Shown one piece after another: positions 1-7,135 of a DNA stretch of 11,965 nt; within the stretch, counting starts at the first letter, position 1; every line of letters starts with the position of its first letter. Made by a program: the position numbers and the translations under genes. Under the pieces are notes generated by a model. That model had not been told where the DNA came from, did not search any database, and was given only the letters and a program-made list of their open reading frames with translations. This DNA comes from JBPOIS01 sp052034295 (lineage in GTDB: Bacteria; Pseudomonadota; Gammaproteobacteria; Pseudomonadales; Moraxellaceae), in NCBI GenBank assembly GCA_052034295.1, contig JBPOIS010000134.1:1-11965 (forward strand), given 5' to 3'.

Positions 1-749
1 AATTCCCCGCCTTCGCCCTTGATCACCAGCATGTTTTGCGCGCCCAGCTGCGCTGCGGCCTGCTGGTGGCTGCTGCGGTAGGCCGGGTGAAAAATCGCCT
101 GCACCGTGCAGGGGGCAGCAAACGGGTTGATCAGCCGCGCCAGCGTGTGCACCGGCGAGCGCAGGCCCATGACATTGCGCAGGTCGATCAGCTCGCCCAG
201 CACCGGCGACAGGGTGGACAGCGGCACATAGGCAAAGCCCCGCTGCGCCAGGTGTCCGGCCACCGCACTGGCCTGATGCGCGATCGGGTAGCCCAGCGCG
301 GTGAGCACATCTTCGGCATACAGGCGGTTCACCGTGTGTCCGGCAGCGCCGTGCATGACCACCCGTACCCCATACCGCGCCAGCGTCAGTGCCGCCAGCA
401 GGTACCATGGGTAATGCCGCCGCTTGCCGGCATAGCTGGGCCAGTCCAGATCCACCGCCACGGCGGGCAGTGACAGACGGCTGCGGGTGGCGCGCACAAA
501 CCCGGCCAGCTCCGCCACCGATTCTTCCTTCACGCGCAGCAGCATGAGAAATGCCCCCAGCTGCACGTCCAGCACCTCACGGTCCAGGATCATCGCAAAG
601 GCCCGCTCGGCTTCTTCCCCGGTCAGCGCACGGCTACCCCTGCGGCCCTTGCCGAGGATGCGCACGTATTCGGCAAACGGGTGCTCAGCGTCGCGGTACT
701 GGTTCGGCTGGGGCTGAATCCGGGTCTGGGGACGGGCAGGGGCAGTCAT
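1..749 (-). CDS. ybiB: YbiB/TrpD2-type DNA-binding protein (partial, C-terminus outside window)
   Basis: This is a partial gene: 249 complete codons are visible and the C-terminus lies beyond the left edge. E. coli YbiB is about 320 residues, so roughly the last quarter is missing. The protein belongs to the anthranilate-phosphoribosyltransferase fold family but to the TrpD2 branch, which is known to bind nucleic acid rather than make tryptophan precursors. Motifs I match from memory to E. coli YbiB are ILGKGRRGSRALT near residue 30, PSYAGKRR near 112, VVMHGAAGH near 135, and LRSPVHTLARLINPF near 200. The canonical TrpD signatures GTGGD and KHGNR are replaced, which argues against anthranilate phosphoribosyltransferase activity. 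About 20 residues precede the region matching E. coli, so the true start could be slightly downstream; I see no strong ribosome binding site. It is divergent from the acyl-CoA dehydrogenase across 176 bases. Confidence 0.85.
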   Translation of the reverse strand, partial: MTAPARPQTRIQPQPNQYRDAEHPFAEYVRILGKGRRGSRALTGEEAERAFAMILDREVLDVQLGAFLMLLRVKEESVAELAGFVRATRSRLSLPAVAVDLDWPSYAGKRRHYPWYLLAALTLARYGVRVVMHGAAGHTVNRLYAEDVLTALGYPIAHQASAVAGHLAQRGFAYVPLSTLSPVLGELIDLRNVMGLRSPVHTLARLINPFAAPCTVQAIFHPAYRSSHQQAAAQLGAQNMLVIKGEGGE

Positions 750-845
750 GGCAGCAGGCAGGCAATTCAATAAACCCCCAGTATGCCAGCATCCAACGCG
801 GTACAACACTGACCGCTGGGCCTGACCTGTGGGTCAATGCAGACC

Positions 846-875
846 GTGAACCACGGGCCCGCTTTGGCGTATACT
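846..875 (+). promoter_or_regulatory. Weak candidate promoter for the acyl-CoA dehydrogenase
   Basis: TATACT at 870-875 matches five of six bases of the sigma-70 -10 consensus. The best -35 partner at suitable spacing, GTGAAC at 846-851 (18-base spacer), is poor. The hexamer lies about 50 bases before the start codon at 926. A T7A6 tract (901-913) lies between it and the start, directly before the GGGA ribosome binding site at 914-917. The rest of the 750-925 divergent region shows nothing else I can name. Confidence 0.25.
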
Positions 876-925
876 GCGGGCGGTTTTTGTGTGTTGATGA
901 TTTTTTTAAAAAAGGGAACCTGACC

Positions 926-2068
926 ATGCTGGCTCATGACGCTGATCTTGAACTGTTCCGTGACAATTTCCGCCGTTTCATGGCGGAGCACATCGCGCCG
1001 CACTACGACCAGTGGGAAAAGGCCGGCATCATGCCGCGCGAGGTGTGGACCCTGCTGGGCGCCAACGGCTTCCTGTGCGTGGACATGCCCGAAGCGTACG
1101 GCGGCTATGGCGTGCCGACCCATTATTCGATGATGCTGGTCGAAGAAGCCGCCCGTGCCGGATTCGGCTCGTTTTCGACCGCCATTTCGGTGCATTCCGA
1201 AATCGTTGCCCCGTACATCCTGCACATCGGCACCGAAGCCCAGAAACAGTACTGGATTCCCCGGCTGGTCTCCGGTGAGGCTCCGGGTGCCATCGGCATG
1301 ACTGAGCCGGGTGCCGGTTCAGACCTGAAGGCACTGCGCACCTCGGCGATCCTGCAGGGCGACCACTATCTGGTCAACGGTTCCAAGACCTTCATTTCCA
1401 ACGGCCAGCACGCCGGTCTGGTGATTCTGGCCGCCAAGACCGATCCGGCCGCCGGGGCCAAGGGCATTTCCCTGCTGCTGGTGGACACCAGCCTGGACGG
1501 CTTCAAGCGCGGCACCAACCTGGACAAGATCGGCCTGCACTCGCAGGACACCTCCGAGCTGTTCTTTGACAACATGAAAGTGCCGGCCGACCAGCTGCTG
1601 GGCCAGCCGGGACAGGGCTTTGTGCACATGATGCAGGAGCTGCCGCGTGAGCGCCTGAGCATTGCCGTCACCGCCATTGGTGCCATTCTGGGCTGCATCG
1701 ACGTGACCACCCAGTATGTGCGTGAGCGTCAGGCCTTTGGTGCGCCGATTGCGGCCCTGCAAAATACCCGCTTCGTGCTGGCGCAGGCCAAAATCGACGC
1801 CCTGGCCACCCAGGCCTTTGTCAACCAGTGCATCGAGCAGTACATGGCCGGCAAGCTGGACATCCCGACCGTCGCTGCCGTCAAGGCCTATGCCACCGAC
1901 ATGCAGTGCAAGGTCGCCGACAACCTGCTGCAGCTGTTCGGCGGCTATGGCTACATGACCGAGTACCCGATCAGCCGCTTCTACGTCGATGCGCGCATCC
2001 AGCGCATCTATGGCGGCACCAACGAAATCATGAAGGACATCGTGGCCCGCGACCTGCTGGGCCGCTGA
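926..2068 (+). CDS. Acyl-CoA dehydrogenase, long-chain (ACADL-like) type
   Basis: A complete 380-residue flavoenzyme of the acyl-CoA dehydrogenase family. It would catalyse FAD-dependent alpha,beta-dehydrogenation of an acyl-CoA in the cytoplasm, passing electrons to ETF. The start at 926 has GGGA eight bases upstream, and the protein begins directly with the helical N-terminal domain. Visible motifs are MTEPGAGSDL at 125-134 (middle beta domain, flavin/substrate region), FISNG at 156-160, QLFGGYGYMTEYP in the C-terminal domain, and YGGTNEI from residue 362. The loop position occupied by the catalytic Glu of medium-chain enzymes (YEGT) is Gly363 here. A Glu in ELPRERL (Glu242) matches the helix-G base used by long-chain and isovaleryl-CoA dehydrogenases. 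The C-terminus strongly resembles human ACADL as I remember it. It appears to be a single-gene unit ending at a terminator. The exact chain length or branched substrate cannot be read from the sequence. Confidence 0.93.
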   Translation: MLAHDADLELFRDNFRRFMAEHIAPHYDQWEKAGIMPREVWTLLGANGFLCVDMPEAYGGYGVPTHYSMMLVEEAARAGFGSFSTAISVHSEIVAPYILHIGTEAQKQYWIPRLVSGEAPGAIGMTEPGAGSDLKALRTSAILQGDHYLVNGSKTFISNGQHAGLVILAAKTDPAAGAKGISLLLVDTSLDGFKRGTNLDKIGLHSQDTSELFFDNMKVPADQLLGQPGQGFVHMMQELPRERLSIAVTAIGAILGCIDVTTQYVRERQAFGAPIAALQNTRFVLAQAKIDALATQAFVNQCIEQYMAGKLDIPTVAAVKAYATDMQCKVADNLLQLFGGYGYMTEYPISRFYVDARIQRIYGGTNEIMKDIVARDLLGR

Positions 2069-2084
2069 GCGCCAGCGCTGGCCG

Positions 2085-2119
2085 AAAAAAATCCCCCGCC
2101 AGGTGCGGGGGATTTTTTT
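2085..2119. terminator. Bidirectional intrinsic terminator between acyl-CoA dehydrogenase and pal
   Basis: A perfect 15-base-pair inverted repeat with arms at 2085-2099 and 2105-2119 and a 5-base loop. The core is ATCCCCCGC/GCGGGGGAT, flanked by seven A on the left and seven T on the right. The same hairpin therefore gives a GC-rich stem followed by a U-tract on either strand. It starts 17 bases after the dehydrogenase stop and lies 16 bases beyond the pal stop, so it would serve both convergent transcripts. Confidence 0.93.
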
Positions 2120-2134
2120 GCGTGGAAAAAATGA

Positions 2135-2743
2135 TCAGGGCGCGCCCGCGTCGTACTTCAGTTCGACCCGGCGGTTTTCAGCCCAGGCCGCCTCAGCGTG
2201 GCCTACGTTGACCGGCGTTTCCTTGCCATAACTGACGGTGTCGATCTGCTGGCTGTTGACGCCGTTGGTCAGCAAAAACGCCTGCACGGCCTTGGCGCGG
2301 CGTTCGCCCAGGGCCATGTTGTATTCACGGGTGCCGCGCTCGTCGGTGTGCCCGGCCAGGGTGACACGGGCGGCGCTGTTTTGTTTCAGGTAGCCCGCAT
2401 GGGCCGACAGGGTGCCGACATCGCTGTCACTGACCTCACTGCTGTCAAAATCAAAGTGCACCACCCGGTTCTGCAGGGCGGCACGCAGGGCATCCTGTGG
2501 ACCCTGTGCGCTGTTGATCGGGTTGCCGTTGGCGTCCAGCGGCTGGCTGCCCAGCGCCGACTGGTCGCCCAGGCCGGTGGTGCTGGCCCCGCCTGCCGGG
2601 TTGCTGGTGCTGCTGGTGGAGGCGGTCGGCGCGGTGGTCGGGGTGGTCGGGGTGGTCAGGGCTTTTTTGCTGGCACAGCCGGTGACGGTGAGCGAGGCCA
2701 CCAGCACGGACATCAACAGCGGCAGGGAAAGGGCACGGTTCAT
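2135..2743 (-). CDS. pal: Peptidoglycan-associated lipoprotein Pal
   Basis: A 202-residue outer-membrane lipoprotein. Residues 1-22 form a lipoprotein signal peptide ending in a lipobox (VTGC) with the lipidated Cys at 23. Ala24 at +2 is compatible with outer-membrane sorting rather than inner-membrane retention. A low-complexity Thr/Ser/Pro/Gly linker runs from about 28 to 60. The C-terminal half is an OmpA-like peptidoglycan-binding domain, with FDFDSSEV, then GHTDERGTREYNMALGERRA carrying the Asp and Arg that bind diaminopimelate in this family, and NRRVEL near the end. GAGGA lies seven bases before the ATG. It is the last gene of the tol operon, 35 bases after tolB, and its partners are TolB and TolA. 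No cpoB follows; the operon stops at the terminator. Confidence 0.96.
   Translation of the reverse strand: MNRALSLPLLMSVLVASLTVTGCASKKALTTPTTPTTAPTASTSSTSNPAGGASTTGLGDQSALGSQPLDANGNPINSAQGPQDALRAALQNRVVHFDFDSSEVSDSDVGTLSAHAGYLKQNSAARVTLAGHTDERGTREYNMALGERRAKAVQAFLLTNGVNSQQIDTVSYGKETPVNVGHAEAAWAENRRVELKYDAGAP
2633..2659. repeat. Three 9-base tandem repeats in the Pal linker
   Basis: GGTGGTCGG occurs at 2633-2641 and again at 2642-2650, followed by a one-mismatch copy (GGTGGTCAG) at 2651-2659. On the coding strand these specify the Thr-Thr-Pro units of the Pal linker just after the lipidated N-terminus. The unit is a multiple of three, so gain or loss of copies would only change linker length. 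Confidence 0.8.
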
Positions 2744-2778
2744 GGGATGTTCCTCGTTGTGGTGAAAAAAATCAGCCG

Positions 2779-4077
2779 TCAGCGCGGGCGCGGTGCCCAG
2801 GCGGGCTCACGGACTTCGCCGTTTTCGCTGGGCAGGCGCATGCGGAAGCGGCCATCGGTGGACACAATCGCCAGCAGGCCACGGCCTTCCTCACGGGTGG
2901 CGTAGACAATCATCTGGCCATTTGGGGAAAAACTCGGCGACTCATCCAGCGGGGTGGGGGTCAGCGGTACGGTGACCCCAGCGCGCAGGTCCTGCAGGGT
3001 AACCTGAAACTGCTGCCCGGCCGGGCGGTGCACCAGCACCATCGACTGGTTGTCCGGACTCAGGCTGGCGCGGGCATTGAAACTGCCCCGGTAGGTCAGC
3101 CGCCTGATGCTGCCATCGGCAAACGTGTAGCGGTACACCTGCGGGTTGCCGCCCCGGTCCGAGGTGAACACGAAGGATTTGCCATCTGCTGCATAGCGGG
3201 CTTCGGTGTCGATCGCGGTGTCGCGGGTCAGCCGCTCGAGTTTTTTGCTGGACAGGTCCATGCGGTAGATTTCCGGGTTGCCATCCATCGAGGCGGTGAA
3301 CAGCATCGACTGGCCATCCGGAGAAAACGACGGCGCCCCATTTAAGCCCTTGAACTGGGCCAGCACCTGACGCTGGCCGGTTTCCAGCGCCTGCAGGTAA
3401 ATGGCCGGGCGACCGCTTTCAAACGACACATAGGCAATCGATTTGCCATCCGGGGTCCATGCAGGCGACAGGATCGGTTCGCTGGACTCCAGCACGGTCC
3501 GGGGTTCGTGGCCATCGGTGTCGGCAATCTGCAGGGTAAAGTGTGGCTTGGCCACCGCCCCGGCCGCCGCAGGCTGGGGTTTTTCCCGCAGCACGTAGGC
3601 AATCCGCCCGGAAAAATCCCCGGCCACCCCGGTCAGGGCCTGATAGATCTTGTCGGCAATCAGGTGGGCGGCTTCACGCTGGCGCGCCTTGCTGACGGTG
3701 AGCTGCTCACCGAGCAGGCGCTGCGATTTGTTGATGTCCATCAGTTCGTACTGGATCAGCAGGTCATCGCCCTGCGGCGTCACCCGGCCCACCACCGCGT
3801 AGGGAATCTGCGCCTGCTGCCACAGGCCCGGATCCAGGTCGGCACTGCGGTACACGGTCTGGGGCAGGCTGGCCGAACTGGCAAAGCGCCCGGAGCGGCG
3901 CAGGTCATTCTGGATGATGGTGGACAGGTCATTGCCCTCGGCAAACGGGGTCACGCCGATTTGCGGGGCCTGCTCGTTGGGCTTGATGATTTCGATCTGC
4001 AGCTCGGCCCGGACGGGCAGGGCGGCGCCCAGCAGCAGCAGCGGGATCAGCAGGGCCGGAAAACACAGGCGGGACAT
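2779..4077 (-). CDS. tolB: Tol-Pal system periplasmic protein TolB
   Basis: A 432-residue periplasmic protein, close to the usual length of about 430. I place the start at 4077 because the protein then opens with a clear Sec signal peptide (MSRLCFPALLIPLLLLGAAL, cleavage after VRA at 24) and because it lies one base after the tolA stop (TAAGATG). An upstream in-frame ATG at 4215 would run far into tolA with no signal peptide. The mature N-terminal domain (about 25-165) is the TolB-specific alpha/beta domain. Residues from about 195 onward form a beta-propeller with repeated units of the type PAWTPDGKSIAYVS, PSFSPDGQSMLFTA and PSFSPNGQMIVYAT. The protein ends with PAWAPRPR. In the family TolB binds Pal and the TolA C-terminal domain, and helps recycle Pal during outer-membrane constriction. 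Confidence 0.96.
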   Translation of the reverse strand: MSRLCFPALLIPLLLLGAALPVRAELQIEIIKPNEQAPQIGVTPFAEGNDLSTIIQNDLRRSGRFASSASLPQTVYRSADLDPGLWQQAQIPYAVVGRVTPQGDDLLIQYELMDINKSQRLLGEQLTVSKARQREAAHLIADKIYQALTGVAGDFSGRIAYVLREKPQPAAAGAVAKPHFTLQIADTDGHEPRTVLESSEPILSPAWTPDGKSIAYVSFESGRPAIYLQALETGQRQVLAQFKGLNGAPSFSPDGQSMLFTASMDGNPEIYRMDLSSKKLERLTRDTAIDTEARYAADGKSFVFTSDRGGNPQVYRYTFADGSIRRLTYRGSFNARASLSPDNQSMVLVHRPAGQQFQVTLQDLRAGVTVPLTPTPLDESPSFSPNGQMIVYATREEGRGLLAIVSTDGRFRMRLPSENGEVREPAWAPRPR

Positions 4078-4078
4078 C

Positions 4079-5401
4079 TTAGGCTCCGGGTTTTTTGAAG
4101 GTAAAGGAGATGGTGCGGAATGACCGGGCAAACAGGGCATCGTCATCCGGCACCGGGAACGGTGCCGCGCGCTCGACTGCGGCACGGATGCTGGCGTCAA
4201 AGGCCTCATCGCCACTGGACTGGGTGATCACCACCGATTGCACTTCGCCCTGACGGTTCAGGGTGATGCGCAGGGTGGCCTGCTTGGCATCAGACGCCGG
4301 AACCCGCCAGCGTGACAGCACCAGATTGCGGATCTGGCCCTTGAGCTGGTTGACCTGTGCGGCATCGTCTCGGGCTTTCTGGGCGGCAGCGGCGGCCTTG
4401 TCGGCACGGTCCTGATCGGATTTCTGCAGGTCACCGCGCAGCTGGGCAAATTCATCCTCACTGCCCACCGGGCTGCTCAGGGCCTTGCGCTGGGCCTGCC
4501 GGGCTGCTTCAGCGTCGCGTTTGGCTTTGGCGGCGGCTTCGGCGGCACGTTTTTGTTCGGCCTGTTGCTGGGCTTTCTGGGTGGCTTTCTGTTCAGCTTC
4601 AGCGTCGCGTCTGGCTTTGGCAGCGGCTTCGGCAGCGCGTTTTTGTTCGGCCTGTGGCTGGGCTTTCTGGGTGGCTTTCTGTTCGGCTTCAGCGTCGCGT
4701 TTGGCTTTGGCGGCGGCTTCGGCGGCACGTTTTTGTTCGGCCTCACGGCGTTTGGCCTGCACGGCCAGTTCAGCCTGTTTTTGCTGGGCCTCGCGGCGCT
4801 GCTGTTCAGCCTGTTGCCGGGCTTGCTGTTTTTGGGTCTGCTGCAGGGCTTCCAGGGCCCGGCGGTGAATCTGGTCGAGTTCGTGCTGGCGTGCCTCAGC
4901 GGCGGCCAGTGCAGCCCGTTCGGCCGCCTGCTGGGCAGCAGCTTCAGCGTCGCGTTTTTGTTCAGCCTGCTGCTGGGCTTTCTGGGCGGCTTTTTGTTCG
5001 GCTTCGGCGTCGCGTCTGGCTTTGGCAGCGGCGTCTTTTTGGGCCTGCGCTTCGGCGGCGCGTTTTTGCTTGGCTTCAGCCGCCTGTCTGGCCTGTGCGG
5101 CCGCCTCGTGTTGGGGCGGTGGCGGGACAGGGGAGGGCGCGCGGGCAGACTGGACCGGCTCGGGTTGCGCGGCAGCCTCCGGGGCGCGGGCTGCCGGGGG
5201 CGGGGTGGCCGGTTCAGGGGCGGCCTCGGGCTGGGGCTGGGTCGGCGGCGGGATCAGCACGGCCTTCAGGGTTTTGGGGGGCGGCGGTGGGGCAGGCACA
5301 CGCAGCAGCAGCAACCCGGTCAGCAACACAGCGTGCAGGCCCAGGCTGAACCACAGGGCCTTTTTTTGCTCGATTGCGCTGGGGGTGGCCAGTCTGGGCA
5401 T
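4079..5401 (-). CDS. tolA: Tol-Pal system bridging protein TolA
   Basis: A 440-residue inner-membrane-anchored protein that spans the periplasm. Residues about 15-34 are the single transmembrane helix, containing the S-x3-H motif (Ser19, His23) that contacts TolQ/TolR in the family. A Pro-rich segment follows (about 37-96). Domain II (about 97-345) is a long Ala/Lys/Glu/Gln/Arg-rich coiled coil, partly built from 30-residue repeats. Domain III (about 348-440) is the globular TolA C-terminal domain, with LSRWRVP, LRITLNRQGEVQSVVI and a terminal FTFKKPGA; it is the part that binds TolB and Pal. The gene starts 15 bases after tolR with GAGG upstream and ends one base before tolB, implying tight translational coupling. 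It is somewhat longer than E. coli TolA (421 residues), which fits the repeat expansion. Confidence 0.96.
   Translation of the reverse strand: MPRLATPSAIEQKKALWFSLGLHAVLLTGLLLLRVPAPPPPPKTLKAVLIPPPTQPQPEAAPEPATPPPAARAPEAAAQPEPVQSARAPSPVPPPPQHEAAAQARQAAEAKQKRAAEAQAQKDAAAKARRDAEAEQKAAQKAQQQAEQKRDAEAAAQQAAERAALAAAEARQHELDQIHRRALEALQQTQKQQARQQAEQQRREAQQKQAELAVQAKRREAEQKRAAEAAAKAKRDAEAEQKATQKAQPQAEQKRAAEAAAKARRDAEAEQKATQKAQQQAEQKRAAEAAAKAKRDAEAARQAQRKALSSPVGSEDEFAQLRGDLQKSDQDRADKAAAAAQKARDDAAQVNQLKGQIRNLVLSRWRVPASDAKQATLRITLNRQGEVQSVVITQSSGDEAFDASIRAAVERAAPFPVPDDDALFARSFRTISFTFKKPGA
4509..4743. repeat. tolA: 90-base tandem repeat in TolA coiled-coil region
   Basis: Two full units (4509-4598 and 4599-4688) are followed by a partial third (4689-4743), with an exact 90-base period that encodes 30 residues per unit. 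Each unit opens with TCAGCGTCGCGT on the plus strand. The partial third unit is identical to the start of the first over 55 bases, while the middle unit carries several substitutions. A more divergent copy of the same motif is visible at about 4943-5035. The unit keeps frame and the heptad-like Ala/Lys/Glu pattern. Confidence 0.88.
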
Positions 5402-5416
5402 CGGAAAATCGCCTCG

Positions 5417-5857
5417 TCAGGGCACAGGCTGGGGTTCGGTGAGCAGGCCGACCTGCTGCAGGCCCGCCTGCTGCAGGCTGCCCATCAGTTCCACCACCTT
5501 GCCATAGGACGCGGCGCGGTCCCCGTTGATCAGCACACTGAGCTGCGGGTTGCGCTGCTGTGCGGCCGACAGCGTGGAGCGCAGCTGCGCCAGGGTCATG
5601 GCCTGCTCAGGACCATCGGCCAGTTTCAAAAAATACTGCCCATCGGCGCGCACGCTGACCAGCGCCGGGGCCTGCGGGCTGACCTCCACCGGCTCGGTGG
5701 CGACTTGGGGCAGGTCCACCTTCAGGCCAGTGGCCAGCATCGGCGCGGTCACCATAAAAATCACCAGCAGCACCAGCATCACGTCGATGTAGGGCACCAC
5801 ATTCATGTCACTTTTCAGCGGTTTTTTGATCCGCTCAAACGGACTGGGACCACTCAT
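5417..5857 (-). CDS. tolR: Tol-Pal motor subunit TolR
   Basis: A 146-residue ExbD/TolR-family protein. It has a short cytoplasmic N-terminus, one transmembrane helix (about 21-41, from VVPYIDVMLVLLVIF), and a periplasmic domain that includes LKVDLPQ just after the membrane and NPQLSVLINGDRAASYGKV. Asp25 in the membrane helix corresponds to the proton-carrying Asp23 of E. coli TolR. Its ATG overlaps the tolQ stop (ATGA), as expected for subunits made in fixed ratio. It works with TolQ to convert proton flow into movement of TolA. Confidence 0.96.
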   Translation of the reverse strand: MSGPSPFERIKKPLKSDMNVVPYIDVMLVLLVIFMVTAPMLATGLKVDLPQVATEPVEVSPQAPALVSVRADGQYFLKLADGPEQAMTLAQLRSTLSAAQQRNPQLSVLINGDRAASYGKVVELMGSLQQAGLQQVGLLTEPQPVP

Positions 5858-6549
5858 GCCGGTTCTCCGGGACGTTCGGCCGCCGGCAGGGCTTCCCGCT
5901 GCAACAGGGCGGAAAACTCTTCGGCAAACAGGGCACGCTGCTGATAGATCTGTTCACTGCGCGCGGTGTAGCGGTTGTAGGCCAGCACGGCTGGAATCGC
6001 CGCAAACAGGCCGATGGCCGTGGCAATCAGCGCCTCGGCAATCCCCGGGGCCACGGTGGCCAGCGTGGCCTGCTGGGTCTGCGACAGGCCCAGAAAGCTG
6101 TTCATGATGCCCCAGACCGTGCCAAACAGACCCACATAGGGCGACACCGAACCAATGCTCGACAGCGTGCCCAGCCCCTGCTCCAGTGCAGACTGCTGGC
6201 GCTGCAGTGCCACCCGCAGCAGGCGCTCAGTGCCGCCCAGCAGTTCCGGGGCGCTGGCCTGCTTGCGCTTGAGCTTCAGAAATTCAGCAAAACCTTCATA
6301 AAACACCGCCTCGCTGCCCTGGCGGTCGGCTTTCACCTGTGCGGCCTGGTACAGGTTTTTCAGATCCGCCCCGGACCAGAACAGTTTTTCAAAGCGCTGG
6401 TCCTCGGTCAGGGCACGGCGCTGGACCTGCTCCAGCCGGGCAATCAGCATCCAGCCATACACCGACGCCACCAGCAGCAACAGCATCACCAGCTTGACCA
6501 CCAGACTGGCATGGAGGATCAGGTCGATCGGATTCAGGGAAGCAGGCAT
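5854..6549 (-). CDS. tolQ: Tol-Pal motor subunit TolQ
   Basis: A 231-residue MotA/TolQ/ExbB-family inner-membrane protein of normal length. Three membrane helices are apparent: about 14-36 (SLVVKLVMLLLLVASVYGW), about 133-155 (SVSPYVGLFGTVWGIMNSF), and about 168-190 (PGIAEALIATAIGLFAAIP). A cytoplasmic loop carries EGFAEFLKLKRK. Thr144 and Thr177 occupy the positions of the conserved threonines that line the proton path in E. coli TolQ. It starts 13 bases after ybgC, with AGGA upstream, and overlaps tolR by four bases. Confidence 0.96.
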   Translation of the reverse strand: MPASLNPIDLILHASLVVKLVMLLLLVASVYGWMLIARLEQVQRRALTEDQRFEKLFWSGADLKNLYQAAQVKADRQGSEAVFYEGFAEFLKLKRKQASAPELLGGTERLLRVALQRQQSALEQGLGTLSSIGSVSPYVGLFGTVWGIMNSFLGLSQTQQATLATVAPGIAEALIATAIGLFAAIPAVLAYNRYTARSEQIYQQRALFAEEFSALLQREALPAAERPGEPA

Positions 6550-6562
6550 GGATCAGGGTTCC

Positions 6563-6961
6563 TCAGGAGGCAGTCAGCAACGCACGGATGGGGTCGGGCA
6601 GGCGTACCGGGCGCAGCTGCTGCCGGGCATCGCGCTGCAGGCAGGCCAGCTCGACCTGCACGGTACACACCACGGTGTCCTCACGGTACAGGGTCTGGGT
6701 CAGGGCAAACGACGCCTGCCGGCACCAGTCCAGGCGCGATTCAATGCACAGTGTTTCACCCAGGTGGGTGGGAAAACGATAGTCAATCGAAGCCCGGCGC
6801 ACCACGAACTGGCAGTCGTGTTGTTGCAGGTATTGGGCCAGACCCGCCGACAGCAGCCACTCGGTGCGGGCCCGTTCACAGAATTTGAGGTAGTTGGCGT
6901 GGTAGACGATCCCGCCCGCATCGGTGTCCTCAATGTAAATGCGCAAGGTCCAGCGAAACAT
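6563..6961 (-). CDS. ybgC: Tol-Pal-associated acyl-CoA thioesterase YbgC
   Basis: A 132-residue hotdog-fold thioesterase of the YbgC/4-hydroxybenzoyl-CoA thioesterase family, full length. The family signature IEDTDAGGIVYHANYLKFCE lies at 10-29, with the catalytic Asp at 14 and the conserved His at 21. RASIDYRFPTHLGE and CIESRLDW follow in the central sheet. Family members hydrolyse acyl-CoA or interact with acyl carrier protein in the cytoplasm and are the usual first gene of the tol operon; the physiological substrate is uncertain. It is the first gene of the operon here. The nearest upstream gene on this strand, ruvB, is separated from it by an opposite-strand gene, so transcription must begin in 6962-7367. 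Confidence 0.94.
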   Translation of the reverse strand: MFRWTLRIYIEDTDAGGIVYHANYLKFCERARTEWLLSAGLAQYLQQHDCQFVVRRASIDYRFPTHLGETLCIESRLDWCRQASFALTQTLYREDTVVCTVQVELACLQRDARQQLRPVRLPDPIRALLTAS

Positions 6962-7063
6962 GTCCGGTGTCAGGTGGGCAGTGGCTCAGGTCCCTGATTG
7001 TGCCGACTATTGGCGGGGGCGACCAGTGTTCAGGTGCAAAAAAACCGTGCAGAAGTGGTGTAA

Positions 7064-7135
7064 TCCGTGCCTCTGGCGGGCAGAGGTGGTGCCCATGGCA
7101 AGGCTGTGCCCATCTGGGCAGACCCTCTGTACGGA
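7064..7135. promoter_or_regulatory. Possible structured leader upstream of ybgC with alternative pairings
   Basis: Outer arms TCCGT (7064-7068) and ACGGA (7131-7135) enclose CCTCTG (7070-7075), CAGAGG (7081-7086) and a second CCTCTG (7124-7129). The middle arm can pair with either neighbour but not both. Inside lies TGCCCA/TGGGCA (7107-7112 and 7115-7120), with another TGCCCA at 7090-7095. If ybgC transcription starts in the AT-rich segment beyond 7140, all of this would be in the 5' leader. It does not fit a tRNA, and I recognise no known riboswitch. Confidence 0.35.

Noticed and set aside
827..842. A CTG-N10-CAG site resembling a LexA box upstream of ybiB
   Set aside because: The spacer GGGTCAAT is not the AT-rich alternating sequence of real SOS boxes, and a six-base match in GC-rich DNA is easily chance.
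2198..4098. Plus-strand reading frames opposite pal and tolB
   Set aside because: They shadow pal and tolB and have atypical composition without domains or ribosome binding sites.
4553..5944. A 463-residue plus-strand reading frame rich in Gly, Phe and Leu that looks like a membrane protein
   Set aside because: It is the exact antisense of the tolA and tolR coding region. Its Phe/Gly/Leu repeats are the reverse complement of the Ala/Lys/Glu coiled-coil codons, and tolA is unmistakable on the other strand.
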